Positions 24,532-33,382 of a DNA stretch of 64,000 nucleotides are shown one piece after another (position 1 is the stretch's first letter; each line of letters begins with the position of its first letter). The DNA is from Parvularcula sp. GTDB lineage: Bacteria; Pseudomonadota; Alphaproteobacteria; Caulobacterales; Parvularculaceae. The notes under the pieces are model-generated. The model worked only from the letters and a program-made list of their open reading frames with translations. It searched no databases and was not told where the DNA came from. Made by a program: the position numbers and the translations under genes. The DNA is taken from NCBI GenBank assembly GCA_002704915.1, contig PAIP01000068.1, positions 248,001 through 312,000 on the forward strand, written 5' to 3'.

Positions 24532-25157
24532 GGCTGGAAATGTCCCTGTTCGGCGAGCTCGGTCATCTTCAGTTCGAGCTCGCCCATGAAACGTTGCGGA
24601 TCGCCGGACCAGCGGATGGGGGCGCCGGCGATCACATCGCAATTGAACGGCACGAGAATAAGGCTGCCCCTGGGAAGCGCCTTGCCGAGCCCATGCATGA
24701 AGACAGGATAGATCGGCGCGTCGGGCCGCGCCTTTGCGAGATAGGCGACGCCGCGTTTGAAATCCGCGCGCTGTTCCGGCTCGCCGCGCGAGCCTTCCGG
24801 GAAGAGGATCAGGATCTCATCGCGGTCGAGCGCCGCCTCGAGATCGGCGAGGGGGTTCTTTCTGACCCCGCCGCGCGCGAGCGGAATAATGTTGATGATG
24901 TTGAACGCGAACCATTTGAGCCATTTATTGGCGAGAAAATAATCCGCCGCCGCCGCCGGCCGGAGGCGGTGAAGGTCTTTCAGTGGAAAGAGCGCCATAA
25001 GCGTCAGCGTATCGAGATGGGAGTTATGGTTGGCGACCAATACCGCCGGGCCTTTTTGCGGCAGGTTCTCGCGCCCGCGCACATTGACGCCGAGGATGAT
25101 CAGCAGCACGGGCCGCACGACGAGGAGGAAGAATGCCAATTGAAGAATGCGTTTCAT
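24522..25157 (-). CDS. PlsC-family lysophospholipid acyltransferase
   Basis: The 211-residue membrane-bound acyltransferase has the four PlsC blocks: NHNSHLDTL (the H-x4-D catalytic pair), NKWLKWFAFN, FPEGSRGEP and the following hydrophobic block ending YPVFMHG. It would transfer an acyl chain to a lysophospholipid, giving phosphatidate. The frame runs up to 25208 only through a dispersed repeat, so the internal ATG at 25157 (MKRILQLAFF) is the true start. The gene is in a run with CdsA-like and CDP-alcohol phosphatidyltransferase genes and the VTT protein. Confidence 0.88.
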   Translation of the reverse strand: MKRILQLAFFLLVVRPVLLIILGVNVRGRENLPQKGPAVLVANHNSHLDTLTLMALFPLKDLHRLRPAAAADYFLANKWLKWFAFNIINIIPLARGGVRKNPLADLEAALDRDEILILFPEGSRGEPEQRADFKRGVAYLAKARPDAPIYPVFMHGLGKALPRGSLILVPFNCDVIAGAPIRWSGDPQRFMGELELKMTELAEQGHFQPWE

Positions 25158-25176
25158 GATAAGCGCGTGGCCTTCC

Positions 25177-25332
25177 CCCCTCTCCCGCTTGCGGGAGAGG
25201 GAGTCCAACGGGGTCCCAACCCCGTTGGACGGGTGAGGGCCTGCAACCCTTCTGTATTAATGTGATGGCCAGCGTAAATCGATGTACTCATCACCCTCAC
25301 CCCTAACCCCTCTCCCGCAAGCGGGAGAGGGG
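25177..25332. repeat. Paired palindromic repeats (REPIN-like), first locus
   Basis: Two inverted copies of a palindromic unit with core CCTCTCCCGC/GCGGGAGAGG, at 25177-25240 and 25292-25332, face each other about 50 bases apart. Each carries a tail GGGTGAGGG (or its complement). The left copy is interrupted by a perfect 12-bp hairpin, GTCCAACGGGGT/ACCCCGTTGGAC, at 25203-25230. The same unit recurs near 36.5 kb. Confidence 0.7.
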
Positions 25333-25410
25333 AACGCGTCATCTCGCTATCGCCAGCCTCTTGCACTAAATTAAGAAAGCACGACTTTTCAGATGCAAAA
25401 GTCGTGTTCA

Positions 25411-26367
25411 TCAGATGCGGCCCGAAAAGACGAAGAAATGCATGGCGTGGTAGAACACCGGCGCCGCATAGGTGAGGCTGTCGACGCGGTCGAGAATGCC
25501 GCCATGGCCGGGGATGAGCCCGCCGGAATCCTTGACGCCGAGATCGCGCTTGAAAGCGGAGATGGTGATGTCACCGAGAAAACCGGCGATGGCGATGATC
25601 GCCCCCGCGACCGCGGCGATATAAAACGGCATGGGCGTCAGGAACGGTCCGGCGATGGCGGCGCCGACAATGGTGGAGCCAAGCCCGCCTAGAAAACCTT
25701 CCCAGGTTTTCTTCGGACTGACTTTCGGCACGATTTTGTTTTTGCCGAACAGCTTCCCCCAGGTGAATTGCGCCACATCGTTGAATTGAGTCAGCGCCAC
25801 AAGGAATAAAAGAAGCCCCGCGCCGCCCGCAGGTCCCGCAACGGCCTCATCAGCCGCGAGCAGCATCGCCGTATGGCTGAGGGAGAAAACGGTGATCATC
25901 AGCCCCCAGGAGATTGTGCCCACGGCGCGCAAAAACCCTTCCGTTTTTCCCGCAAGCGTCATCGCCATGGGAATGAAGAGGAACATCCAGACCGGAATGA
26001 AAGTGAGAAAGAGGCCGTAGCTGTCCATATGCGCGAAAGTGAACTGGATGGGGATGGTCCAGTAAGCAAAGAGCAGGATCAGCCGGTCGACGCGGCGCGT
26101 CGGGATCAGCGAGAGATATTCCTTGAAGGCGAGAAAGGCGACGAGAGCCAGAAAGAGCGTTGAGACAATGCGGTTCGTGACGATCGCAATGGAGAAGATG
26201 GTGATCATGAACCACCACGACTTCACCCGCTGCGAAAGCTCCTCCGTCGCGGCGCCGGGCGCCCTGCGCTTCATCACCAGCACGGCGATGCTCGCCGCGA
26301 TCAGCAGCGCATAGATGACGCCGATGGCGTAGAAGACATTATCCGGCAGCGCGTCAGGTATTGGCAT
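25411..26367 (-). CDS. Phosphatidate cytidylyltransferase (CdsA/YnbB type)
   Basis: The 318-residue, eight-helix protein carries the CdsA signature near the C-terminus: SAFKRDLGVKDSGGLIPGHG followed by GILDRVDS. It makes CDP-diacylglycerol from CTP and phosphatidate in the inner membrane. PKKTWEGFLGG, a second conserved block, is also present. The start overlaps the stop of the upstream CDP-alcohol phosphatidyltransferase gene by 14 bases. The pairing with a YnbA-like partner resembles the E. coli ynbA-ynbB arrangement, so this may be the accessory YnbB-type paralogue rather than the housekeeping CdsA. Confidence 0.9.
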   Translation of the reverse strand: MPIPDALPDNVFYAIGVIYALLIAASIAVLVMKRRAPGAATEELSQRVKSWWFMITIFSIAIVTNRIVSTLFLALVAFLAFKEYLSLIPTRRVDRLILLFAYWTIPIQFTFAHMDSYGLFLTFIPVWMFLFIPMAMTLAGKTEGFLRAVGTISWGLMITVFSLSHTAMLLAADEAVAGPAGGAGLLLFLVALTQFNDVAQFTWGKLFGKNKIVPKVSPKKTWEGFLGGLGSTIVGAAIAGPFLTPMPFYIAAVAGAIIAIAGFLGDITISAFKRDLGVKDSGGLIPGHGGILDRVDSLTYAAPVFYHAMHFFVFSGRI

Positions 26368-26968
26368 GGCCGCCCTCCTTTAGCGCCATTCTTGAACGAT
26401 TGACGATGGTGGCGGCGCCAAGCGCAACGGCAAAGGCGATCAAGACGATCGACCAGCGCCCGGGATCGAAAAAGATCAAAAGCACCGCCAGCGCGCCGAA
26501 GAAAAAGGCGCGGTCCGATTTGCCGAAGGGCCCGTCATAGCGCCGCGAAGCGCCGACAGACACGCCGATGACGCCGGTCATTTCCGCGATGACGCCGAAA
26601 AGCACGGCGACGACCACCAGCGGCGCCGGCAGCCCCGCAATGAAGGCGAAAGGCAGATAGAGCGCCGCATCGGAAATCACATCCGTCAGTTCGTTGAGGA
26701 TGGCGCCGAGTTTCGACGCCTGCCCGAATTCCCGCGCCAGCATGCCGTCAATGGCGTTCAGCGCCATGCGGAAAAAGAGAATGATGGGCAGAAGCGCCAG
26801 CACCCATTTGGCGCCGGGGTTCATCAGATGCGCGGCGCCATGAGCAAGGCTTAACCCGCAGGCGATCAAGGTCACCTGATTGGCGGTGACGCCCGCCTCC
26901 GCGAGGCGCGTGCAGAAGGGCCGCAGCAGCGCCTGAAATTTCGGCTTTAGGTCGTAAATGGTGGGCAA
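26354..26968 (-). CDS. ynbA: CDP-alcohol phosphatidyltransferase, YnbA-like
   Basis: The 204-residue membrane protein belongs to the CDP-alcohol phosphotransferase family: NAIDGMLAREFGQASKLG then AILNELTD. Two of the four canonical metal-binding aspartates (the first and third in DxxDG...GxxxDxxxD) are asparagines here. E. coli YnbA, as I recall it, has the same substitutions and similar flanking residues, so this is a YnbA orthologue rather than a decayed enzyme. It would transfer a phosphatidyl group from CDP-diacylglycerol to an unknown alcohol. It starts the ynbA-ynbB-plsC-VTT run. Confidence 0.8.
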   Translation of the reverse strand: MPTIYDLKPKFQALLRPFCTRLAEAGVTANQVTLIACGLSLAHGAAHLMNPGAKWVLALLPIILFFRMALNAIDGMLAREFGQASKLGAILNELTDVISDAALYLPFAFIAGLPAPLVVVAVLFGVIAEMTGVIGVSVGASRRYDGPFGKSDRAFFFGALAVLLIFFDPGRWSIVLIAFAVALGAATIVNRSRMALKEGGHANT

Positions 26969-27087
26969 GAGGGGCTCCCCGGTCCGGCGGCCGAAGCATA
27001 AGCAGATTTGCGCAGCATGTGCGAGCGGGCCCGTATTGACCGTTAAGATGAATATTGAAATTCTAAGGTGCTGGCCTGGAGGACCCT

Positions 27088-27864
27088 ATGACCAGCATGC
27101 TCCCCTCTTCTCACCAACGCTTACTCGACATCATCCAGCAAAAACTCAGCGCTGACAGCCGCTTTACGGGATTGCTCGCCGGCGGCTCGCTCATCCATGG
27201 AGGCGTCGACGAATTTTCCGACCTCGACCTTGTGCTTGTCGCCGCCGATAGCGCCTATGACGCCGTTATGGAGGAGCGGCGCACGATTGCCGAGGGGTTT
27301 GGCGGCCTGCTCGCGGCCTTTACGGGCGAACATGTGGGCGAGCCGCGGCTCCTCATCTGTCTTTACGGCCCGGATGTCGTTCACGTCGATCTGAAATTCG
27401 TGACCGCAGACGCGCTGTCAAATATCATTGAACGCTCGCGCATTCTCTTCGACCGCGACGGATCCATGGCGACGCTTCTGGACAAGGCGGACGTGCGCTG
27501 GCCCGACCGGGGGATCGAATGGTTCGAAGAGCGTTTCTGGATCTGGATTCACTACGGCGCGACGAAACTTGGCCGCGGCGAAATCTTCGAAGCCATCGCC
27601 ATGCTCGCCTTCATCCGCGATCAGGTATTGGGGCCGCTCATCTATAAGCGTGAGGAACAACCGCAACGCGGCGTCCGACGGCTCGAACAGAAATTCCCAA
27701 AAGCGACTGAGCGCCTGAAAGCAACGCTTGCGGAGCATGACCGCACAAGCGTTAAAGCGGCGCTACAATCTACGATGACGCTTTATGAGGAATTGACGGC
27801 GGGAGAACTTCCGGCCGACACCGACCTGCGCCGAAGCGTGCAGGCATATGTGAAAGCGCTTTAA
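27088..27864 (+). CDS. Nucleotidyltransferase-fold protein
   Basis: The 258-residue protein has an N-terminal nucleotidyltransferase core: GGSLIHGG followed by EFSDLDLVLVA, the metal-binding DxD, and a third carboxylate in VDLKF. A C-terminal helical domain (about 150-258) follows. This is the pattern of aminoglycoside-type or substrate-adding nucleotidyltransferases, but no specific subfamily is recognised. It is divergent from ynbA. GGAGGACCCT lies before the ATG. A standalone antitoxin-type (MNT) identity is unlikely as there is no HEPN partner. Confidence 0.68.
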   Translation: MTSMLPSSHQRLLDIIQQKLSADSRFTGLLAGGSLIHGGVDEFSDLDLVLVAADSAYDAVMEERRTIAEGFGGLLAAFTGEHVGEPRLLICLYGPDVVHVDLKFVTADALSNIIERSRILFDRDGSMATLLDKADVRWPDRGIEWFEERFWIWIHYGATKLGRGEIFEAIAMLAFIRDQVLGPLIYKREEQPQRGVRRLEQKFPKATERLKATLAEHDRTSVKAALQSTMTLYEELTAGELPADTDLRRSVQAYVKAL

Positions 27865-27872
27865 GACAAGTG

Positions 27873-28142
27873 TCAATTCAGCCCGTACTCGCTTACCGAA
27901 GCGAGCTCCGACGCGCCGATGAGCTTCTTGCCGGCAAGACGCACGGAATGGATCGGGCCTTCGAGCTCGGCCGTCCAGAAGGCGAGGAATTTGGACAGCA
28001 CCGGATATTTCGGGGCGATGTCGTAATCCTGCCAGACATAGGCCTGGAGGAGCCCCGGATGGTCGGGAAAATGGTAAAGGATTTCCGCGGTGGCGAGGCG
28101 ATAGCCATCGAGCTGCCTCTTGAAGGAATGATCGGTCCTCAT
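27873..28142 (-). CDS. Usg-family protein
   Basis: An 89-residue protein matching the small Usg family (first noted beside trpF in alphaproteobacteria): FKRQLDGYRLATAEILYHFP, then LLQAYVWQDYD, then FWTAELEGP. Biochemical function is unknown. The start at 28142 is favoured over a longer frame because AAGGGGACAGTT precedes it and the family starts there. It is convergent with the nucleotidyltransferase gene with only eight bases between stops, and divergent from the decarboxylase gene. Confidence 0.85.
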   Translation of the reverse strand: MRTDHSFKRQLDGYRLATAEILYHFPDHPGLLQAYVWQDYDIAPKYPVLSKFLAFWTAELEGPIHSVRLAGKKLIGASELASVSEYGLN

Positions 28143-28377
28143 AACTGTCCCCTTATGCGACGCAACAAATGACGCGACCGGGATAGTATCGGACGAAAAT
28201 CTCGCCATCTGACAAGCTTGACATCCCGGTTTAAATCAAAATTCTTGAAGTTTTTTCAACGGTTTAGCAGCCATGCGCGCGCAGTGCTGACAGCCTCGGC
28301 CAAAAAATCGCCCGCAGCCGCAATTTTTTTCTTTACACCGGAGGTCATCATTCCTATTTCGCGGTTTCGTCATTCCC

Positions 28378-28413
28378 ATGGGACCACTCGCAAGAATGGC
28401 GCTTTGGTTGTAG
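28378..28413 (+). promoter_or_regulatory. Candidate leader ORF before the decarboxylase gene
   Basis: An 11-codon ATG frame (MGPLARMALWL) ends 23 bases before the decarboxylase start, within a 294-base intergenic leader that contains T-rich and palindromic stretches. Ornithine decarboxylase genes in alphaproteobacteria can have structured polyamine-responsive leaders (speF type), but I cannot confirm such a fold here. Confidence 0.25.
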
Positions 28414-28436
28414 CTGCCTTTGCGAGGTTCCATGAG

Positions 28437-29639
28437 ATGGACAAATTCAAATCTGCGCTTGCGCTGGTCGTAGCCGACCGTCCGGACCTTCCCGTTCATT
28501 GCATCCGGCCTCACGCCGCTGAAAAAGCGGCGGACTGGTTCGTGCGCCGTTTTCCCGGCGACGTTCTCTATGCGGTGAAGGCGAACCCCCACCCCGCCAT
28601 TCTCGACGCGGTCTACGCCGCCGGCGTGCGCTGGTTCGACGTCGCCTCCCTGCCGGAGATTGAACTCGTCGCGAACCGCTTCGACGACGCGACGCTCGCC
28701 TTCATGCACCCGGTCAAAGCCCGCTCGGCGATCCGCAAAGCCTATTTCGATTATGGCGTCCGCATCTTCGTCCTCGACAGCCGCGACGAGCTTCAGAAAA
28801 TCATCGAGGAAACAGGCGGCGCGCGCGACCTGCATCTGATCGTGCGCCTCGCTGTCTCTTCCGATTACGCGGCGCACAAGCTTGGCGGCAAGTTCGGCGC
28901 GACCGGCGTCGAAGCCGTCTCGCTGTTGCAGGCGACCCGCGCCGTTGCGGACGAGCTTGGCGTTTCCTTCCATGTGGGCTCGCAATGCATGCGCCCCGAA
29001 GCCTGGCGCGTCGCCATGGCCCATGTGGGCGGTCTCATCCGCGAAGCGGGCGTCACCGTGGACATCGTCGATGTAGGCGGCGGCTTTCCGGTTGCTTATC
29101 CGGGCCTCACCCCGCCGCCGCTTGAGGATTACATGCGCGAAATCGAGGCGGCCTTCGAAGAGATGCCCGTGCTTGAGAACGCCGATCTGTGGTGCGAACC
29201 CGGCCGCGCGCTCTGCGCCGAAGCCGGCAGTCATGTGGCGCGCGTTGAGCTGCGCAAGGGCGATGCGCTTTATCTCAATGACGGCGCTTATGGCGCGCTT
29301 TTCGACGCGGCCCATGACGGCCTCGTCTATCCGGTGAAGCTTCTCCGTGAAAAAGGCTCGCCCCGGCGCCCCTTGCGTCCGTTCAAGCTCTACGGCCCCA
29401 CCTGCGATTCCATCGACGTCATGGAAGGCCCGTTCATGCTGCCCGCCGATATCGGCGAAGGCGATTATATCGAATTCGGCCTGACCGGCGCCTATGGTTC
29501 CGCGCTCGCCACCAAATTCAACGGCTTCGGCGAATATGTCGAAGCGCAGGTCGCGGACGCGCCCATGACCAGCGTTTTCGAGGCGCAAAAGCCGAAACGC
29601 CGGTCGGCGAAAGTCATCGCCATAGGCCAGAAACTCTAA
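28437..29639 (+). CDS. Ornithine/lysine decarboxylase, PLP alanine-racemase fold
   Basis: The 400-residue enzyme is of the fold-III type that makes putrescine or cadaverine. PLP lysine Lys48 lies in YAVKANPHP; the substrate and cofactor loops HVGSQC, DVGGGFPVAYPG and EPGRALCAE are in order; Cys323 in GPTCDSID supplies the second-subunit catalytic cysteine. The ATG at 28437 (MDKFKSA) fits the family start; the longer frame begins in leader DNA. The deoxyhypusine-synthase-like gene follows 148 bases downstream, so the pair should convert ornithine to putrescine and then to a larger polyamine. Confidence 0.92.
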   Translation: MDKFKSALALVVADRPDLPVHCIRPHAAEKAADWFVRRFPGDVLYAVKANPHPAILDAVYAAGVRWFDVASLPEIELVANRFDDATLAFMHPVKARSAIRKAYFDYGVRIFVLDSRDELQKIIEETGGARDLHLIVRLAVSSDYAAHKLGGKFGATGVEAVSLLQATRAVADELGVSFHVGSQCMRPEAWRVAMAHVGGLIREAGVTVDIVDVGGGFPVAYPGLTPPPLEDYMREIEAAFEEMPVLENADLWCEPGRALCAEAGSHVARVELRKGDALYLNDGAYGALFDAAHDGLVYPVKLLREKGSPRRPLRPFKLYGPTCDSIDVMEGPFMLPADIGEGDYIEFGLTGAYGSALATKFNGFGEYVEAQVADAPMTSVFEAQKPKRRSAKVIAIGQKL

Positions 29640-29675
29640 CGGCTCGAAAACACTTCCAGCATCGCTGGCAATCGC

Positions 29676-29700
29676 GGCGCTGATCGTCTAGATCAGCGCC
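29676..29700 (+). terminator. Perfect hairpin between the two polyamine genes
   Basis: GGCGCTGATC and GATCAGCGCC pair perfectly across five bases. No T run follows, so it may be an attenuator, a processing site or a weak terminator that lowers expression of the second gene. Confidence 0.45.
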
Positions 29701-29787
29701 CATATCACGGCCCTCCGCGCGTTTTGGAACAAACGCGGCCCGGATCCGGTTTTTAGAAAACCCGGTTACGAGAAAGGACCGAATTTC

Positions 29788-30846
29788 ATGACCGCCCAAC
29801 CTCAAGACAACCGCAAAGCCGAACTCCTCAGCCAGCCGATCGAGCATATCGACATCACCCAGTTCGATGCGCGCCCGATCATCGACGCCTGGGGCAAGAT
29901 GAGCTTTACCAGCCGCGACGCCGCGCGCGCCGCGCAGATCCTCAACATGGCCATCGAGGACGAGAAATGCTCGCCCTGGCTGATCATGGCGGGCTCCACC
30001 GGCGCCGGCGGATGCCTTCACGTCTGGCGTGACATGATCGAGTACAACATGATCGACGCGGTCGTTGCGACGGGCGCCTCGATCATCGACATGGATTTCC
30101 TCGAAGCGCTCGGTTTCAAGCATTACCAGGCGAATGAAATTCCCGACGACAACACCCTGCGCTCGCTTTACATCGACCGCATCTACGACACCTATATCGA
30201 CGAGGAAGAGCTCCAGCATGTGGATCACACGATCTACGACATTTGCGAGAGCCTTGAGCCGCGGCCTTACACCTCGCGCGAATTCATTTACGAGATCGGC
30301 AAATGGCTGGCGGACGGCAACGCCAAAAAGCCGGACTCGCTGATTCAAAAGGCTTACGAAAAAGGCGTGCCGATTTTCGTGCCGGCTTTCTCCGACTGTT
30401 CGGCGGGTTTCGGCATCGTCAAGCACCAGGTGGAGCGCCGCAAGGCGGGCAAGCCTTTCGTCACCATCGATAGCGCCGGCGACTTCCGCGAGCTTACCGA
30501 AATCAAGCTTGCGGCGGGCACCACCGCCCTCTTCATGGTCGGCGGCGGCGTGCCGAAAAACTTTGCGCAGGACACGGTCGTCTGCGCCGAAATTCTCGGC
30601 CATGAAGATGTTGAGATGCACAAATACGCCGTGCAGATCACCGTCGCCGATGTGCGCGACGGGGCGTGCTCCTCCTCAACGCTGCAAGAGGCGGCGAGCT
30701 GGGGCAAGGTCTCGACCGTGCATGAGCAGATGGTTTTCGCCGAAGCCACGAGCGTTGCGCCGCTGATCGTTTCCGACGCCTGGCATCGCGGCGGCTGGAA
30801 AAAGCGAAAAGCCCGCAACTGGGCAAGTCTCTTTGAAACCGCTTAA
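29788..30846 (+). CDS. Deoxyhypusine-synthase-like enzyme, probable homospermidine synthase
   Basis: The 352-residue protein keeps the deoxyhypusine synthase architecture: NAD-binding segments GSTGAGGCL and VATGASIIDMDF, the later VGGGVPKNF, and the active-site lysine Lys307 in the block EAASWGKV. Bacteria lack the eIF5A substrate, and bacterial relatives act on small amines; making homospermidine from putrescine is the reaction most consistent with the ornithine decarboxylase gene just upstream. This is inference from context plus family history. GAGAAAGGACCG lies before the ATG, and a strong terminator follows. Confidence 0.85.
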   Translation: MTAQPQDNRKAELLSQPIEHIDITQFDARPIIDAWGKMSFTSRDAARAAQILNMAIEDEKCSPWLIMAGSTGAGGCLHVWRDMIEYNMIDAVVATGASIIDMDFLEALGFKHYQANEIPDDNTLRSLYIDRIYDTYIDEEELQHVDHTIYDICESLEPRPYTSREFIYEIGKWLADGNAKKPDSLIQKAYEKGVPIFVPAFSDCSAGFGIVKHQVERRKAGKPFVTIDSAGDFRELTEIKLAAGTTALFMVGGGVPKNFAQDTVVCAEILGHEDVEMHKYAVQITVADVRDGACSSSTLQEAASWGKVSTVHEQMVFAEATSVAPLIVSDAWHRGGWKKRKARNWASLFETA

Positions 30847-30884
30847 ATCTTTCATCTCACTTTAATCTATCTTACCGGAATGGC

Positions 30885-30912
30885 GCCGGCGCATCGAAAA
30901 GAATGCGCCGGC
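30885..30912 (+). terminator. Terminator after the deoxyhypusine-synthase-like gene
   Basis: GCCGGCGCAT and ATGCGCCGGC form a ten-base stem around an eight-base loop, followed closely by CTTTTC. Confidence 0.65.
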
Positions 30913-31025
30913 GGCCGTCTTTTCGGGGGTAATTACGCCGCGCGCATTAACCGGATGTTTCCCGCAGAGAGGCGAAACTCGCGCCTGAAAAACGCGCCCG
31001 GGCGCGTTGTTGAAGGCGAGAAGTT

Positions 31026-31964
31026 ATGTCTCTGGCGGCGCGTCGTTTCGGCCCGGCACTCAGCAATAACGCAAGACAGCGCATGGCTGAATTGCGCGCC
31101 TATCCGACCCTTGAAACATGGCTCAATCCTGTCACCCGCGGCCTCGCCCGACGTCTCGCCAATATGGAATGGCAAAAGACGCTCGACGAAATCGACTTCG
31201 AATATCGCATGACCGATGTGGAGATCGCGGGCCGCTCTTGCGTTCGCTACGAAACCGCGGGCGATAACAGCGACGACCTCTTCATTTTTTATGTGCATGG
31301 CGGCGGACTTGTTTGCGGCTCGCCGCGGCTCAACGCCTCCATGGTTCTGCCCGCCCTGCGGCTCACCGGCGCGGAAAGCGTCGGCGTTTCCTATACGCTT
31401 TTGCCCGAGGGGCGTTTTCCGAAGCCGCTGGATGAAATCGACAGCGTCTACAAAGCGCTCCTGCCGACGCTGGATAACAAGCGTATCGTCATCCTCAGCG
31501 ATTCCATGGGCTGTATGCTGGCGCTCGCCAATCTCTTGCGCTGGCGCGACGAAGGCGTGCGCCTGCCTGACCGTGTCGTTCTGGTCTCACCGGCGCTGGA
31601 CGGCGCCGCCGCCAGCGACACGTACCGTACGCTCGATCGCCATGATCCGTTGATCCGCTCTCATAACGGGCGCAATGCGCAAAAGCTGTTTGAGTTTTAT
31701 GCGCCCGGCGAAGACCTCAAAAATCCGCTGATCTCGCCGATTTACGGCTATTTTCCGGGTTTGCCGCCGATGCTTGTCCATGTGGGCTCTCGCGAAGTTC
31801 TGCTCGGCGATGCGGCCCGGGTCGCAGAACATGCGCGCCGCGCGAATGTGGAAAGCACGCTTCGCGTGTTTGACGGCATGTTTCACCTCTTTCACATGCA
31901 TTGGTCGTTGTCGGAGGCGAAAGCCGCCCATGACGACATCGCCGACTTCATCCGCAAAGCGTGA
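31026..31964 (+). CDS. Alpha/beta hydrolase (HSL-like esterase)
   Basis: The 312-residue protein has the hormone-sensitive-lipase-type oxyanion motif VHGGGLVCGSP, the nucleophile elbow LSDSMGC (Ser-Asp-Ser-Met-Gly, compared with the usual GDSAG), and a late FHLFHMHW with the catalytic His. It should hydrolyse a short ester or lactone in the cytoplasm. It lies alone on the plus strand, 75 bases before the desaturase gene, and may be co-transcribed with it. The substrate is unknown. Confidence 0.85.
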   Translation: MSLAARRFGPALSNNARQRMAELRAYPTLETWLNPVTRGLARRLANMEWQKTLDEIDFEYRMTDVEIAGRSCVRYETAGDNSDDLFIFYVHGGGLVCGSPRLNASMVLPALRLTGAESVGVSYTLLPEGRFPKPLDEIDSVYKALLPTLDNKRIVILSDSMGCMLALANLLRWRDEGVRLPDRVVLVSPALDGAAASDTYRTLDRHDPLIRSHNGRNAQKLFEFYAPGEDLKNPLISPIYGYFPGLPPMLVHVGSREVLLGDAARVAEHARRANVESTLRVFDGMFHLFHMHWSLSEAKAAHDDIADFIRKA

Positions 31965-32039
31965 GCAGCGCTTTGCGCTTTTTTCACCTCGTGATATGCT
32001 TTTCGCCAAGGGGGACAAGGCAAAGGCAGTGGCGTAACT

Positions 32040-32972
32040 ATGTCTGTCACCCAAACGGCTGCGCCGGGAATGCCGCAATGCGCGCCCTATGAGGCGCCGG
32101 CGACAACCGGCCCCGATGAAATCACGGATCTGAGATCAGTGCAGCGTTGCGCGGAAGCGCAAGTGGGCGAGCTTGCCTGGCCAACGATTGCGTTATCGAG
32201 CGCGGGCGTTGCGTTATTCCTATTGATCATTGGGCTGACGATTTCAGGCGCGCTCAATGTCTTTATTGCGGCGCTGATCAATCTTCCTGTTTACTATATG
32301 CTTTATACAGGTCTTCATGAGACCGCCCACCGCAACTATCACGGCCGCAACAAGTCCCTGCGCTGGATCAATCACGCCTTCGGCCTCATGATCGGCTGGA
32401 TCATGTTCTACCCCTATTCCATGCATGACTATATTCACCTGACCCATCATGCGAATACGAACGACCTTGAGAAGGATCCCGATGCGTGGATGCGCGGCGA
32501 TGGATTTCTGGCTGTCTTTGCGCGCGCCGCGACCCTGCCCTGGCGCTACTGGTCTTTCACCATCGGCAATAAATTGAAAGAGCCGGGCGGTGGAAAATTT
32601 CTCGCAAAAATCGCGCTGCAGGGCGCGCCGTCGCTTATCGGCGTCGCCATTCTTATATCTTTGGGGTTATGGCAGGTTGCGTTGATTGCCTGGTTCGGAT
32701 CGCTCGTCATAGCCGTCGGGATTCTCGGCGTCTGCTTCGACTGGATCGTGCATCATCCCCATGGCGACCAGACTCTGTTGGGCGGCACGCGGGTGTTCGC
32801 CGCGCGCAAGGGATGGAAGCGTCACGCCCTGAAAGCTGCGCTTTTGGGACAAAACTATCACCTGATCCATCATATTTATCCGCGCACCCCCTTTTACCGC
32901 TATGACCGCGTCTTTGAACAAAGCGAGGATTTTCTCCGCTCCCAACGCGTCAATATCATCGATGTTTCCTAA
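32040..32972 (+). CDS. Membrane fatty-acid desaturase/hydroxylase family protein
   Basis: The 310-residue protein has two to four membrane spans and the three histidine clusters of the family: LHETAHRNYHG, HLTHHANTND and YHLIHHIYPR, which hold a di-iron centre. This is the desaturase/carotenoid hydroxylase group. The acidic residue after the second cluster (LEKDPD) and the spacing suggest a fatty-acid or carotenoid substrate. Start context is weak (ACTATG) with AAGGCAAAGGC upstream. It follows the esterase-type gene. Confidence 0.85.
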   Translation: MSVTQTAAPGMPQCAPYEAPATTGPDEITDLRSVQRCAEAQVGELAWPTIALSSAGVALFLLIIGLTISGALNVFIAALINLPVYYMLYTGLHETAHRNYHGRNKSLRWINHAFGLMIGWIMFYPYSMHDYIHLTHHANTNDLEKDPDAWMRGDGFLAVFARAATLPWRYWSFTIGNKLKEPGGGKFLAKIALQGAPSLIGVAILISLGLWQVALIAWFGSLVIAVGILGVCFDWIVHHPHGDQTLLGGTRVFAARKGWKRHALKAALLGQNYHLIHHIYPRTPFYRYDRVFEQSEDFLRSQRVNIIDVS

Positions 32973-32975
32973 AGC

Positions 32976-33350
32976 TCAGACGCGGCGCGCATTGCCGCGG
33001 GTGACCGCAATCCGGAACAGCGCACAGGCGATGACATAAAAGAGCTCAACATCGAACGCCCGGTTGAGAATGAATTTTTCCCAGAATAGCCCGCCCGTAT
33101 TAAAGAGCGTGCCGGCGTGATAAATCACCAGAACGCCATGCATGAAGCATAATGGCGCTGGAAACCATTTCCCCCGCGACATGCGGAAAAACAGGGCCGC
33201 GGTTATCGCGTCGATGACAATATAGCCGCAGGTCAGCGCCGTCCCTTCCAGCACGAGCCAGAACTGAAGGCCCGCAAGCCAGTTGAGGAAAACGATGCGT
33301 GCGGCGGTGAGGATTTGCTGAGAGCGTGAAAGATGCGCGGCCATCAGCAT
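32976..33350 (-). CDS. Unknown membrane protein
   Basis: A 124-residue frame with three or four hydrophobic segments, including LNWLAGLQFWLVLEG, a long run around YIVIDAITAALFF, and ELFYVIACALF. No family is recognised. It begins 33 bases after the upstream minus-strand gene and ends three bases from the desaturase stop on the other strand. Its small neighbours are also unknown, which gives this 1.5 kb the look of an accessory insert. Confidence 0.5.
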   Translation of the reverse strand: MLMAAHLSRSQQILTAARIVFLNWLAGLQFWLVLEGTALTCGYIVIDAITAALFFRMSRGKWFPAPLCFMHGVLVIYHAGTLFNTGGLFWEKFILNRAFDVELFYVIACALFRIAVTRGNARRV

Positions 33351-33382
33351 GGCGCCGATGGCCGCGGCGTAAAGGCTGATGG

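Noticed and set aside
28236-29588. Long minus-strand frame (450 codons) opposite the decarboxylase gene
   Set aside because: It is an antisense shadow of a clearly recognised enzyme; no family features or start context.
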